64,000 nt of DNA from Streptomyces spiroverticillatus (GCA_014650415.1 BMUX01000012.1:68419-132418); one strand, 5' to 3'. Positions 42,741 to 51,873 are shown, counted from the stretch's first letter. The notes: generated by a model from the letters alone, not told the origin. Numbers and translations: made by a program.

Positions 42741-43918
42741 CCGATGCCGCCGAACTCCTCACCCGTACCCAGGAATTGCTCGCGGCCCACCCGCCCGCCA
42801 CCACCGAGCGCACCGACTTCCTCAAGGCGCGCTTCGACGCCGGACTGGCCTGGGTGCACTACCCCGTCGGCCTCGGCGGACTCGGCGCGCCCCGCGACCT
42901 CCAGGCCGTCGTGGACGCCGGGCTGGCAGCCGCCGGAGCGCCCGACAACGACCCGCGCCGCATCGGCATCGGCCTCGGCATGGCCGCGCCCACGATCCTG
43001 CGGTACGGCACCGAGGAGCAGAAGCAGCGCCTGCTGCGCCCCCTGTGGGTCGGTGAGGAAGTGTGGTGCCAGCTCTTCAGCGAGCCCGGCGCCGGTTCCG
43101 ACCTCGCCGCGCTCGGCACCCGCGCGGTGCGCGACGGCGACACCTGGGTGGTCAACGGGCAGAAGGTGTGGACCTCCAGCGCCCACCTCGCCCGCTGGGC
43201 GATCCTGGTCACCCGCACCGACCCCGACCAGCCCAAACACCGGGGCATGACGTACTTCGTGTGCGACATGACCGATCCGGGCGTGGAGGTGCGGCCGCTG
43301 CGGCAGATCACCGGGGAGGCCGAGTTCAACGAGGTCTTCCTGAGCGACGTACGCATCCCGGACACCATGCGCCTCGGCGAGGTGGGGGAGGGGTGGAAGG
43401 TCGCCCAGACCACCCTGATGAACGAGCGCGTCTCCATCGGCGGCGCCCGCATCCCCCGCGAGGGCGGCATGATCGGCCCCGTCGCCACGACCTGGCGCGA
43501 GCGCCCCGAACTGCGCACCCACGCCCTCCACCAACGGCTGCTGGACCTGTACGTCGAGGCCGAGGTCGCCCGCCTCACCGGCGAACGCCTGCGTCAGCAG
43601 CTCGTCGCCGGGCAGCCCGGGCCCGAGGGCTCCGGCATGAAGCTCGCCTTCGCCCGCCTCAACCAGGAGATCAGCGGCCTGGAGGTCGAACTGCGCGGCG
43701 AGGAGGGCCTGTTGTACGACGACTGGACCATGCGCCGCCCCGAACTCGTCGACTTCACCGGCCGCGACGCCGGATACCGCTACCTGCGGTCCAAGGGCAA
43801 CTCCATCGAGGGCGGCACCTCCGAAGTGCTGCTGAACATCGTCGCCGAACGCGTCCTCGGGCTGCCCGCCGAGCCGCGCACCGACAAGGACGTCGCCTGG
43901 AAGGACCTGGCCCGATGA
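42737..43918 (+). CDS. acyl-CoA dehydrogenase, catalytic-Glu subunit type
   Basis: 393 residues. Seen: WCQLFSEPGAGSDLAALGTRAV and GQKVWTSSAHLARWAIL (FAD/substrate motifs), FNEVFLSDVRIPD, and C-terminal SIE358GGTSEVLLNIVAERVLGLP, with Glu358 at the MCAD-type catalytic position. ATG overlaps the previous stop (ATGA). Paired with a shorter second dehydrogenase, as in FadE28-FadE29-like alpha2-beta2 enzymes of steroid side-chain degradation. The partner subunit model and a steroid- or branched-acyl substrate are inferences. Confidence 0.88.
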   Translation: MTDAAELLTRTQELLAAHPPATTERTDFLKARFDAGLAWVHYPVGLGGLGAPRDLQAVVDAGLAAAGAPDNDPRRIGIGLGMAAPTILRYGTEEQKQRLLRPLWVGEEVWCQLFSEPGAGSDLAALGTRAVRDGDTWVVNGQKVWTSSAHLARWAILVTRTDPDQPKHRGMTYFVCDMTDPGVEVRPLRQITGEAEFNEVFLSDVRIPDTMRLGEVGEGWKVAQTTLMNERVSIGGARIPREGGMIGPVATTWRERPELRTHALHQRLLDLYVEAEVARLTGERLRQQLVAGQPGPEGSGMKLAFARLNQEISGLEVELRGEEGLLYDDWTMRRPELVDFTGRDAGYRYLRSKGNSIEGGTSEVLLNIVAERVLGLPAEPRTDKDVAWKDLAR

Positions 43919-45030
43919 ACCCGCTGTCCGAGCCGCGCACGCCCGACCTGCTCTACTCCGAGACCGAGGACGACCTGCGCGCCGCCGTGCGCGCCCTGCT
44001 CGCCGACCTGGGCGACCCGTCCCGCGTCGCCGTCCGTGCCGAGGAGGGAGACCTGTACGACACCGACCTGTGGAAGGCCCTCGCCGCCGACATGGGCGTC
44101 GCCGGGCTGCTCGTCCCGGAGGAGCTGGGCGGGCAGGGGGCCTCGCACCGGGAAGTCGCCGTCGTACTGGAGGAGTTGGGGCGGGCGGTCGCTCCCGCGC
44201 CGTACCTCACCAGCGCCGTGGTGGCGACCGAAGTGCTGCTGGGGTGCGACACGGGCAGGGCCGAAGTGGCGCACCTGCTCAGGGAGTTGGCGTCGGGGCG
44301 GCGGACGGCCGCGCTGGTGGGCCGATTTGCCGCCGGGCCGGACGACGTCCACCTGTGGCCCGCGCTCGACGGCTCACTCGCGGGGGTCGCGGACGCCGCC
44401 ACCGCCGACGTGCTGCTGGTGCCGACCGCCGGGGGCCTGTACGCGGTGGAGCGCGACGGGGCCGGTGTGTCCGTCGTGCCGCAGATCCCCCTGGACCTGA
44501 CCCGCCCGCTCGCCGAAGTCACCCTCGACGGTGCCACGGGTACCCTGCTCGCCGGAGCCGACACCACCCGCGCGGCCGTCCGGCGCGGGCTCCTCGCCGG
44601 AGCCGGACTCCTCGCCTCCGAGCAACTCGGCCTCGCCGAATGGTGCTTGGAGGAAACCGTCCGGTACACCAAGGAACGCCACCAGTTCAACCGCCCCGTC
44701 GGCTCCTTCCAGGCGCTCAAGCACCGCATGGCGCAGCTCTGGCTGGAGGTCGTTTCCTCCCGCGCCGCCGCCCGCAACGCCGCCGACACCCTCGCGGCGG
44801 GCAGCCCGGAGTCCCCCCTCGCGGTGGCTCTCGCGCAGGCGTACTGCGGCCGGGTCGCCGTGCACGCGGCCGAGGAGTGCGTCCAGCTCCACGGCGGAAT
44901 CGGGATGACCTGGGAGCATCCGGCGCATCTCTACCTGAAGCGGGCCAAGGCGGACTCGATTGCCGTCGGCAGCTCCGGGGCCCACCGGGAGGCGGTGGGC
45001 CGCCTGGTCGGGCTTCCGGTCCCCGGCTGA
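43915..45030 (+). CDS. acyl-CoA dehydrogenase, second subunit
   Basis: 371 residues. Seen: PEELGGQGASHREVAVVLEELGRAVAPAPYL, then RYTKERHQFNRPVGSFQALKHRMAQ and CVQLHGGIGMTWEHPAHLYLKRAKAD. It is short and lacks the C-terminal GGTSE catalytic segment of its neighbour; this asymmetric pairing is the hallmark of heterotetrameric FadE pairs. ATG 43915 overlaps the preceding stop by 4 nt. Last gene of the operon, followed by a strong terminator. Confidence 0.88.
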   Translation: MNPLSEPRTPDLLYSETEDDLRAAVRALLADLGDPSRVAVRAEEGDLYDTDLWKALAADMGVAGLLVPEELGGQGASHREVAVVLEELGRAVAPAPYLTSAVVATEVLLGCDTGRAEVAHLLRELASGRRTAALVGRFAAGPDDVHLWPALDGSLAGVADAATADVLLVPTAGGLYAVERDGAGVSVVPQIPLDLTRPLAEVTLDGATGTLLAGADTTRAAVRRGLLAGAGLLASEQLGLAEWCLEETVRYTKERHQFNRPVGSFQALKHRMAQLWLEVVSSRAAARNAADTLAAGSPESPLAVALAQAYCGRVAVHAAEECVQLHGGIGMTWEHPAHLYLKRAKADSIAVGSSGAHREAVGRLVGLPVPG

Positions 45031-45065
45031 CGGGCCTCCCACCCCGGCCGACCCCCTGACCTGCG

Positions 45066-45100
45066 GCGCTGCCCCACCCTGCGAGGGGGTGGGGCAGCGC
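45066..45100 (+). terminator. terminator of the MDR-ACAD operon
   Basis: GCGCTGCCCCACCC (45066-45079) and GGGTGGGGCAGCGC (45087-45100) form a perfect 14-bp stem. Confidence 0.85.
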
Positions 45101-45123
45101 GCACCCCTTTACGTGCTGTTTAA

Positions 45124-45140
45124 TTGCACGCTGTTTGCAA
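45124..45140. promoter_or_regulatory. Nur box (nickel uptake regulator) upstream of nikA
   Basis: TTGCAC-N5-TTGCAA matches the published Nur consensus tTGCaa-N5-ttGCAA of Streptomyces with one mismatch. It lies in a locally AT-rich stretch 34 nt before the nikA ATG, where a repressor would block the promoter. It independently identifies the operon as a nickel importer. Confidence 0.8.
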
Positions 45141-45174
45141 TAACAGTTGATCTCCAAAAGGGGTGTGGGGCGCC

Positions 45175-46773
45175 ATGACGGCCCGAAGGATACGGACGGC
45201 GGCCGCCGCAACGCTGGCCGGAACCCTGGCCATCACCGCGGCGGCCTGCTCCAAGCCCGGCGGCACCGCGAGCACCGGCACCGGTGCCAAGGACTCGGCC
45301 GTCGTCGGCATCGCCTACGAACCGGAATCGCTCAGCCCGCTCCTGGGCTACGGCAAGGACGGCAACTCCAAGATCTTCGACGGGCTGCTCGCCTTCGACG
45401 CCGGGATGAAGCTCAAGCCCGCGCTCGCCGCCGAGCTGCCGAAGGTCAGCGCCGACGGCCTCACCTACACGTACAAGCTCCGCCAGGGCGTGAAGTTCAG
45501 CGACGGGCAGCCCTTCGGCGCCAAGGACGTCGTCTTCACGTACGAGACCATCCTCGACAAGAAGACCAACAACGCCGCCAAGACCGAGCTGGACGCCGTC
45601 AAGAGCGTCAAGGCCGAGGGCGGCGACACGGTGGTCTTCACCCTGAAGTACCCGTACGCGCCGTTCGCCGAGCGCACCGTCCTGCCCATCGCCCCCGAGC
45701 ACGTCGCGGGCAAGCAGGACGTGAACACGGGCGAGTTCACCACCAAGCCGATCGGCACCGGCCCGTACCTGCTCACCGGCTGGTCCAAGGGCGAGAAGCT
45801 CAGCTTCAAGGCCAACCCGGACTACTGGGGCGGCGCGCCCGCCCTCAAGAAGTTCACGATGGCGATCATCAAGGACGACGACGTCCGCTGGACCCGCCTG
45901 CGCTCCGGCGACCTGGACGGGGCGATCCTGCCGCCCAACCTCGCCAAGACCTTCAAGGGCGACAAGGGCAAGAAGACGTACGCGGCGAAGTCCTTCGACT
46001 ATCGAACCGTCACCCTGCCCACGCACAACAAGGTCGCCGGAGACACCGCCGTCCGTCAGGCCCTCGACGTCGCCGTCGACCGGCAGGCGATGGTCGACAA
46101 GATCCTCGGCGGCGCCGGCAAGCCCGCCTACGGTCCCGTCCCGACCGACAGCCCCTGGTTCGCCCAGGGCACCGAGCGCACCCACGACCTGGACAGGGCG
46201 AAGAAGATCCTCGACGACGCCGGGTGGAAGCCGGGCGCCGACGGGGTCCGCGTCAAGGACGGCGTGCGCGCCGAATTCCCGCTCTGGTACCTCTCCGGCG
46301 ACAAGCTCCGCCAGGACCACGCCCTCGCCTACGCCTCCGACGCCAAGAAGGCCGGCATCGCCATCAAGACCCAGGCGGGCACCTGGGAGGTCATCGAGCC
46401 GCGCATGAAGGACGACGCGGTCCTCGCGGGCGGCGGCTCGCCCGGCGACCCCGACTTCGACCAGTACACCCTGCTGCAGTCCTCCCTCGCGGGCGACGGC
46501 TTCAACAACATGGCCTGGTACGACAACAAGGCCGTCGACACCGCCCTGGAGGCGGGCCGGCGCACCAACAAGGACGCCGAGCGCAAGGCCGCGTACACCA
46601 CCGTCCAGCAGGAACTGGTGAAGAACCCCGGCTACACCTTCCTCACCCACATCGACCACCTCTACGTCGTCGACGACAAGTGGGACACCCTCACCACCCA
46701 GATCGAGCCGCACGACCACGGCCTGGCGTCCGGCCCCTGGTGGAACGTCGAGGACTGGAAGCCGAAGAAGTGA
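45175..46773 (+). CDS. nikA: nickel ABC transporter substrate-binding lipoprotein NikA
   Basis: 532 residues, SBP_bac_5 (peptide/nickel) family. Seen: signal peptide MTARRIRTAAAATLAG with lipobox TAAAC25, then VGIAYEPESLSPLL, YTYKLRQGVKFSDGQPFGAKDV, IGTGPYLLTGWSKGE and QALDVAVDRQAM. The family alone does not separate nickel from peptides; the Nur box and nikABCDE order do. ATG 45175 is used (GTGGGG 4 nt upstream, AAGGGG at 11 nt); GTG 45163 is an in-frame alternative. Expected to be membrane-anchored outside the cell and repressed by Nur when nickel is sufficient. Confidence 0.86.
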   Translation: MTARRIRTAAAATLAGTLAITAAACSKPGGTASTGTGAKDSAVVGIAYEPESLSPLLGYGKDGNSKIFDGLLAFDAGMKLKPALAAELPKVSADGLTYTYKLRQGVKFSDGQPFGAKDVVFTYETILDKKTNNAAKTELDAVKSVKAEGGDTVVFTLKYPYAPFAERTVLPIAPEHVAGKQDVNTGEFTTKPIGTGPYLLTGWSKGEKLSFKANPDYWGGAPALKKFTMAIIKDDDVRWTRLRSGDLDGAILPPNLAKTFKGDKGKKTYAAKSFDYRTVTLPTHNKVAGDTAVRQALDVAVDRQAMVDKILGGAGKPAYGPVPTDSPWFAQGTERTHDLDRAKKILDDAGWKPGADGVRVKDGVRAEFPLWYLSGDKLRQDHALAYASDAKKAGIAIKTQAGTWEVIEPRMKDDAVLAGGGSPGDPDFDQYTLLQSSLAGDGFNNMAWYDNKAVDTALEAGRRTNKDAERKAAYTTVQQELVKNPGYTFLTHIDHLYVVDDKWDTLTTQIEPHDHGLASGPWWNVEDWKPKK

Positions 46774-47780
46774 CCTCGGCCGTCGCTGTGCGCCGTCGGC
46801 TCCCCGGCGGGCCGATGGCGCGGATGGCGGGTCGGCGGATCCTGTTCGCCGTGCCCGTCCTCCTCGTCGTCACCTTCGGCGTCTTCGCCGTCGCCGACGC
46901 GTCCCCCTTCGACCCGGTCAAGGCGTACGCGGGCACCGCAGGCCTCACCTCCTCGCAGGCCAACCTCGACCAGCTGCGCGCCAACCTCGGCGTCGACCAG
47001 CCGCTCGTGACCCGCTGGTGGAACTGGATCACCGCCGCCCTCACCGGCGACCTCGGCGACTCCGGCGTCATGCGCCAGCCCGTCGCCGACGTCATCACCG
47101 AACGCCTCGGCTGGTCCACCCTGCTGGCCGCCACCGCGTTCCTGATCGCGATCGTGCTCGGCGGCGGGCTCGGCGTGCTGGCCGCACGCAAGCAGGGCGG
47201 CTGGCTCGACCGCTGCGCAGGCTCCGCCGCGTACACCCTGGAAGCCGCGCCCGCCTTCTGGCTGGGACTGCTCGCCATGTGGTTCTTCGCGCTCAAGCTC
47301 GGCGTGCTGCCCGCGGGCGGCCTCACCGACACCGACAGCGACGTCATCACCTTCGGCCAGGTCGCCTCGCACCTGGTGCTCCCCGCGTGCGTCCTCGGCA
47401 TCACGCAGCTGCCGTGGTTCTTCCTGTACGTACGCCAGGGCGTCGCCGACGCGCTGGAGGAGGACCCCGTACGGGGTGCGAGGGCACGCGGCACCAGCGA
47501 GCGCACCGTGCTCTTCGGGCACGCCCTGCGCTCCGGGATGCTGCCCGCGCTCACCCTCGTCGGCTCGCGCGTGCCCGAACTCATCACCGGGGCGCTCCTC
47601 GTCGAGACGGTCTTCAGCTGGCCCGGCATCGCCGCCGCCACCGTGCAGGCCGCCACCTCCGTCGACTTCCCGTTGCTCGCCGCGCTGACCGTGCTCGCCA
47701 CGGCGGCCGTGCTGGTGGGCAACCTCCTCTCCGATCTCCTGTACGGAATCGCCGACCCGAGGGTGGGCTTCGATGGCTGA
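46770..47780 (+). CDS. nikB: nickel ABC transporter permease NikB
   Basis: 336 residues, DppB/NikB-type permease with about 6 membrane segments. Seen: N-terminal GRRILFAVPVLLVVTFGVFAVADASP, LGVDQPLVTRWWNW, and the cytoplasmic loop EEDPVRGARARGTSERTVLFGHALRSGMLP that docks the ATPase. GTG 46770 overlaps the nikA stop (GTGA); ATG 46815 is an alternative just before the first helix. Its stop overlaps nikC by 8 nt. Confidence 0.86.
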   Translation: MTSAVAVRRRLPGGPMARMAGRRILFAVPVLLVVTFGVFAVADASPFDPVKAYAGTAGLTSSQANLDQLRANLGVDQPLVTRWWNWITAALTGDLGDSGVMRQPVADVITERLGWSTLLAATAFLIAIVLGGGLGVLAARKQGGWLDRCAGSAAYTLEAAPAFWLGLLAMWFFALKLGVLPAGGLTDTDSDVITFGQVASHLVLPACVLGITQLPWFFLYVRQGVADALEEDPVRGARARGTSERTVLFGHALRSGMLPALTLVGSRVPELITGALLVETVFSWPGIAAATVQAATSVDFPLLAALTVLATAAVLVGNLLSDLLYGIADPRVGFDG

Positions 47781-48666
47781 CACCACTGCACGGCCTTCGC
47801 CGGAGCAGGTGCGCTGGCGCACCCACGGGCGCACCCGCCGATCCACCCGCACCCTGCGCATGCGCACCTCCGCGGTGATCGTCACCCTGGTGGTGCTCGC
47901 CGTCCTGGTCGTACCGCCCCTGGTGAACCTCGACGAACAGGCCGTCGACCTGGCCCTGAAGCTCCAGCCGCCGTCCCCGGCGCACCCCTTCGGCACCGAC
48001 GACGTCGGCCGCGACCTGCTGCTGCGCTGCGTCTACGGGCTGCGTGTGTCCCTGCTGGTGGGACTCGTCGCCGCCCTGGTCGCCACCGTCATCGGCACCG
48101 CCGTGGGCGCGGCGGCCGCAGCCTTCGGGGGCTGGGTCGACCGGATCGTCATGCGCCTGGTCGACACCTTCTCCTCCGTGCCGCACCTGCTGCTGGGCAT
48201 CTTCATCGTCGCCATGTTCCGCCCCGGAGTGTGGCCGGTGATCGTGTCGGTCGCGCTCACACACTGGCTGTCCACGGCACGCATCGTGCGCTCCGAGGTG
48301 CTGTCCCTGCGCTCGCGCCCGTACATCGACGCGGCCGTCTCCGGCGGCGCCTCCCGGCTGCGCGTCATCGTCCGCCACCTGCTGCCGGGGGTGATGCCGC
48401 AGGCGGCGCTCGCCGCCGTCCTGATGGTGCCGCACGCCATGTGGCACGAATCGGCGCTGTCCTTCCTCGGCCTCGGCCTGCCCAGCCACCAGGCCAGCCT
48501 CGGCAACCTCATCCAGACCGCCCGCAGTTCCCTGCTCGCGGGCGACTGGTGGCCGACGCTCTTCCCCGGTCTCTTCCTGATCATCCCGACACTCGCCATC
48601 GCGGGCCTCGCGGGTGCCTGGCGCGAGCGCATCAACCCGCGCCGCCGATCGGAGCTGATGCTGTGA
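47773..48666 (+). CDS. nikC: nickel ABC transporter permease NikC
   Basis: 297 residues. Seen: the OppC/NikC N-terminal membrane anchor (TSAVIVTLVVLAVLVVPPLV), HPFGTDDVGRDLLLRCVYGLRVSLLVG, and the loop SRPYIDAAVSGGASRLRVIVRHLLPGVMP. ATG 47773 lies 8 nt inside nikB. The 3' end overlaps nikD by 4 nt. Partner of NikB in the membrane. Confidence 0.87.
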   Translation: MADTTARPSPEQVRWRTHGRTRRSTRTLRMRTSAVIVTLVVLAVLVVPPLVNLDEQAVDLALKLQPPSPAHPFGTDDVGRDLLLRCVYGLRVSLLVGLVAALVATVIGTAVGAAAAAFGGWVDRIVMRLVDTFSSVPHLLLGIFIVAMFRPGVWPVIVSVALTHWLSTARIVRSEVLSLRSRPYIDAAVSGGASRLRVIVRHLLPGVMPQAALAAVLMVPHAMWHESALSFLGLGLPSHQASLGNLIQTARSSLLAGDWWPTLFPGLFLIIPTLAIAGLAGAWRERINPRRRSELML

Positions 48667-49715
48667 GCACCCGTCCCGCCGAAGCCGTCGTCATTGCTCC
48701 CGTCGCGGACACCGCGCCCGTTCTCGCCGTACGCGATCTGTCCGTACGTTTCCGGATGCGCGGCGGCAGGCACGTCGCCGCCGTCACCGGGGCCTCCTTC
48801 GACCTTCCGGCGGGGGAGTGCCTGGCCCTCGTCGGCGAGAGCGGCTGCGGGAAGTCCGTACTGGCCTCCGCGCTCCTGGGGCTGCTGCCCGGGAACGCCC
48901 AGACCGCAGGACGTGCCCTCCTCGGCGACACTGACCTGCTCGCCGCCGACGAGAAGACCCTCGCCCGTACGGTACGAGGACGACGCATCGGACTCGTACC
49001 GCAGAGCCCGGCCGCCCACCTCACCCCCGTGCGCACCGTCGGCGACCAGCTCGCCGAGACGCTGCGGGAACTGACCGGGGTCCGCAAGGCCGACCTGAAC
49101 AAGGCGGTGCTCGCGGCCGCCGAGCGGGCGTCCTTCCCCGTCGGACACCTCGACCGCTACCCGCACGAGTTGTCCGGCGGCCTCGCCCAGCGCGCGGCCA
49201 CCGCCCTCGCCCTCGTCGGCGACGCGCCCCTGCTGCTCGCCGACGAACCCACCACGGGCCTCGACCGCGACCTCGTGCACCGCACGGTCGACGAACTGCG
49301 CCGCCACGTCGACAAGGGCCACGCCCTGCTGATGATCACCCACGACCTGGCCGCCGCCGAGCGCATCGCCGACCGGATCGCCGTCATGTACGCCGGACGC
49401 ATCGTCGAACTCGCCGACGCCAAGAGCTTCTTCGGCACACCGGGGCCCCGCCACCCCTACGCGCGCGGGCTCCTGGCCGCCCTGCCCGAACGGGACTTCA
49501 CCCCGATCCCCGGCATGCCGCCCGAGCTGGGCGACCTGCCGCAGGGGTGTGCCTTCGCCGCCCGCTGCGCGCACGCCGCCGAAGCCTGCGACGCCCAGCC
49601 GGAGTTCGCCGACGGCATCGCCTGCCACTACCCGCCGGACGAAGGGGCCTCCGCCCGGGCTCCGCAGCCCTTGCCCGCTCCGCAGCCCTTCCCCGAGGAG
49701 CACACCGGTGCTTGA
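48663..49715 (+). CDS. nikD: nickel ABC transporter ATPase NikD
   Basis: 350 residues. Seen: Walker A GESGCGKS, Q-loop VPQSPAAHL, signature HELSGGLAQRAATALAL, Walker B LLLADEPTTGLD, H-loop MITHDLAAAE, and the C-terminal oligopeptide/dipeptide-ATPase Cys region (GCAFAARCAHAAEACDAQP) followed by a proline-rich tail. Longer than E. coli NikD (about 254) because of that tail. GTG 48663 overlaps the nikC stop. Confidence 0.87.
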   Translation: MSTRPAEAVVIAPVADTAPVLAVRDLSVRFRMRGGRHVAAVTGASFDLPAGECLALVGESGCGKSVLASALLGLLPGNAQTAGRALLGDTDLLAADEKTLARTVRGRRIGLVPQSPAAHLTPVRTVGDQLAETLRELTGVRKADLNKAVLAAAERASFPVGHLDRYPHELSGGLAQRAATALALVGDAPLLLADEPTTGLDRDLVHRTVDELRRHVDKGHALLMITHDLAAAERIADRIAVMYAGRIVELADAKSFFGTPGPRHPYARGLLAALPERDFTPIPGMPPELGDLPQGCAFAARCAHAAEACDAQPEFADGIACHYPPDEGASARAPQPLPAPQPFPEEHTGA

Positions 49716-50385
49716 ACTCGCCGCCGTCACCGCCGGATACGAACGCGGCCGCCCCGTCGTCCGCGACGCCCACCTCACCGTGCACCCGGGGGAGTCCGTC
49801 GGGCTGCTGGGCCCCAGCGGCTGCGGCAAGTCCACGCTCGCTCGCGTGGCCGCGCTGCTGCACCGCCCCGACGCGGGCACCGTCACCCTCGACGGCACCC
49901 GCGTCCAGGGCTGGCGGCACCGCGCCCCGCGCGCCCAGCGCACCGCGATCGGCGTCGTCTTCCAGCAGCCCCGGCTCTCCGCCGACCCCCGGCTGCGGCT
50001 GCGCGACCTGATCGGCGAACCCTTGCGGGCGACCGGGCGACGGGACGAAGTGCCGTCCCGGGTGGCCGAGTTGAGCGCCACCGTCGGCCTTGGCGACGAC
50101 CTGCTGGGCCGCCGCCCGCACGAGGTCAGCGACGGACAGCTCCAACGGGCCTGTCTGGCGCGCGCGTTGGTGCTGCGGCCGCGCTGGCTGGTGTGCGACG
50201 AGATGACGGCCATGCTGGACGCCTCGACCACCGCAGCCCTGGTCGCCGTGGTCGAGGAGTACCGCAGCGCGCACGGTGCGGGGCTTCTGACGGTCGGTCA
50301 CGACCGGGTGCTGCTGGAGCGGTGGTGCGACCGCACGGTGCGCTGGGACGAGGTCGCCCCGGGGGCGGCTCCCGTACAGGGCTGA
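49708..50385 (+). CDS. nikE: nickel ABC transporter ATPase NikE
   Basis: 225 residues, short ATPase without the peptide-transporter C-terminal extension, as expected for NikE. Seen: Walker A GPSGCGKST, FQQPRLSADPRLRL and Walker B WLVCDEMTAMLD. The signature reads EVSDGQLQR, so the first Gly of SGGQ is Asp, an unusual change that NikD's intact signature might compensate for. GTG 49708 lies 8 nt inside nikD with GAGGAG 7 nt upstream. Last gene of the operon. Confidence 0.85.
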   Translation: MLELAAVTAGYERGRPVVRDAHLTVHPGESVGLLGPSGCGKSTLARVAALLHRPDAGTVTLDGTRVQGWRHRAPRAQRTAIGVVFQQPRLSADPRLRLRDLIGEPLRATGRRDEVPSRVAELSATVGLGDDLLGRRPHEVSDGQLQRACLARALVLRPRWLVCDEMTAMLDASTTAALVAVVEEYRSAHGAGLLTVGHDRVLLERWCDRTVRWDEVAPGAAPVQG

Positions 50386-50389
50386 CGGA

Positions 50390-50743
50390 TCAGGCCTCGT
50401 TGGGGTTGCTCGGCCGACCCTGCACCGCGTCCAGGCAGCCCCGTACCCAGGACTCGGGTGCGTCCTCGGCCTTCTTGCCGCCGTCGGCGACCCAGCTCGC
50501 GCAGCCCCCGGCGACGGCCTCCTTCACCTTGTCGCCGGTGCGGTCCATCTTGCGGATCTGCTGGCCCCGGTAGTAGCCGGCCTCGTAGCCCACGTTCTGC
50601 GCCCACGGCGGGCGCTCGTTGAACTGTGTGACGAGCACCCACAGGCCCGCCGCGAGGACGGCCGCCGCGACCACCCCCGCGATCAGGAGGTTCTTGCGGC
50701 GCGGGCCGGGGACATGGGTGGACAGCTCGCCTGTGAGGACCAT
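50390..50743 (-). CDS. small membrane-anchored protein of unknown function
   Basis: 117 residues. A basic N-terminus (GPRRKN) precedes one membrane helix (residues about 19-41, LLIAGVVAAAVLAAGLWVLV), then a polar extracellular domain with two cysteines (GGCASWV, VRGCLDAV) that could form a disulfide. No family recognised. ATG 50743 has an AAAGAG site at 8 nt. It ends 4 nt from nikE (convergent). Confidence 0.65.
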   Translation of the reverse strand: MVLTGELSTHVPGPRRKNLLIAGVVAAAVLAAGLWVLVTQFNERPPWAQNVGYEAGYYRGQQIRKMDRTGDKVKEAVAGGCASWVADGGKKAEDAPESWVRGCLDAVQGRPSNPNEA

Positions 50744-50854
50744 GTGAGCACTCTTTCAGACGGTTCGCACGGATGATCCACCGGGTCCGCCCGGTCCGAC
50801 GGGAGGCCGGTACGCCGACTGGGCGCACCGATGGCGGGAACTCGCGTGCGGGAA

Positions 50855-50884
50855 CTGACACTTGGACGCCGAGGGGCGGATACT
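50855..50884 (+). promoter_or_regulatory. candidate promoter of the phosphodiesterase gene
   Basis: CTGACA (50855-50860), 18 nt, GATACT (50879-50884): good -35/-10 resemblance, about 75 nt before the ATG. Confidence 0.4.
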
Positions 50885-50961
50885 CTGCGGCACGCCCCGA
50901 AGCGCACCCCGCTGCACGCCCTTCCGATGCACTCTCCGCCGACCCCGGAGGCGCCCTCCTC

Positions 50962-51873
50962 ATGTCGTCCCTCACGACCCGCCGCACCGCAGCCGCCGTC
51001 CTCGCCGGAGCGCTCGTGGGCGCCGCGGGCTGGGCCAGCACCCTGTCCGCCGCGGGCTCTCCGTACGGATCACACGAGGCCAAGCGCCCCGAACGCCCCC
51101 TGCGACGCGCGCACGCCCACAACGACTACCTCCACCGGCGCCCCCTCCTGGACGCCCTGGACCACGGCTTCACCAGCATCGAGGCGGACATCCACCTGGT
51201 CGACGGCCAACTCCTGGTCGCCCACGACCCCGCGGAGGTCGACCCCGAGCGCACCCTCGAAGCGCTCTACCTCGACCCCCTCGCCGCACTGGTGCGCAAG
51301 AACCACGGCACCGTCCATCCCGGACACCGCCGCCCGCTCAACCTGCTGGTCGACATCAAGACGCAGGGCGCGGCCACCTACCGGGAACTCCACCGCAGGC
51401 TGCACCCGTACCGGCGCATGCTCAGCACGTACGGCGGCGGCCGCGTCCGGCTGGGCGCGGTCACCCCCGTCGTCTCCGGCGACCGGTCCGCCCGCGCCCC
51501 CATGGAGGCACAGCGCACCCGGTACGCCTTCTACGACGGACGCCTGCCCGACCTGGCGACCCCGGTCTCGGCCTCGTTCATCCCGCTGATCAGCAGCAAC
51601 TGGACGGAGAGCTTCACCTGGTCGGGCACCGGCCCCTTCCCCCGTGCGGAACGAGACAAACTGCACGCCCTGGTGCGCAGCGCCCACAAGCGCAGTCAAC
51701 GCATGCGCTTCTGGGGCGCCACCGACACCCCGGGCCCGGCGCGCGACGCCCTGTGGCACGAACTGCTGGCCGCCCGCGTCGACCACATCAACACGGACGA
51801 CCTGGACGCCCTGGAGACCTTCCTGCGCACGTACGACCCGGAGTCCGGCGGAAAGGGCCCCCGGGCGGTGTGA
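50962..51873 (+). CDS. secreted PI-PLC/GDPD-superfamily phosphodiesterase-like protein
   Basis: 303 residues. Seen: Tat/Sec-like signal (TTRRTAAAVLAGALVGAAGWASTLSAAG), then a TIM-barrel opening AHAHNDYLHRRPLLDALDHGFTSIEADIHLVDGQLLVAHDP containing the His and Glu/Asp metal and acid-base residues of glycerophosphodiester phosphodiesterases. The rest resembles the Aim6-like branch (LLVDIKTQG, INTDDLDALETFL). The twin arginine suggests Tat export. ATG 50962 has GGAGG 10 nt upstream. The substrate is unknown. Confidence 0.8.
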   Translation: MSSLTTRRTAAAVLAGALVGAAGWASTLSAAGSPYGSHEAKRPERPLRRAHAHNDYLHRRPLLDALDHGFTSIEADIHLVDGQLLVAHDPAEVDPERTLEALYLDPLAALVRKNHGTVHPGHRRPLNLLVDIKTQGAATYRELHRRLHPYRRMLSTYGGGRVRLGAVTPVVSGDRSARAPMEAQRTRYAFYDGRLPDLATPVSASFIPLISSNWTESFTWSGTGPFPRAERDKLHALVRSAHKRSQRMRFWGATDTPGPARDALWHELLAARVDHINTDDLDALETFLRTYDPESGGKGPRAV

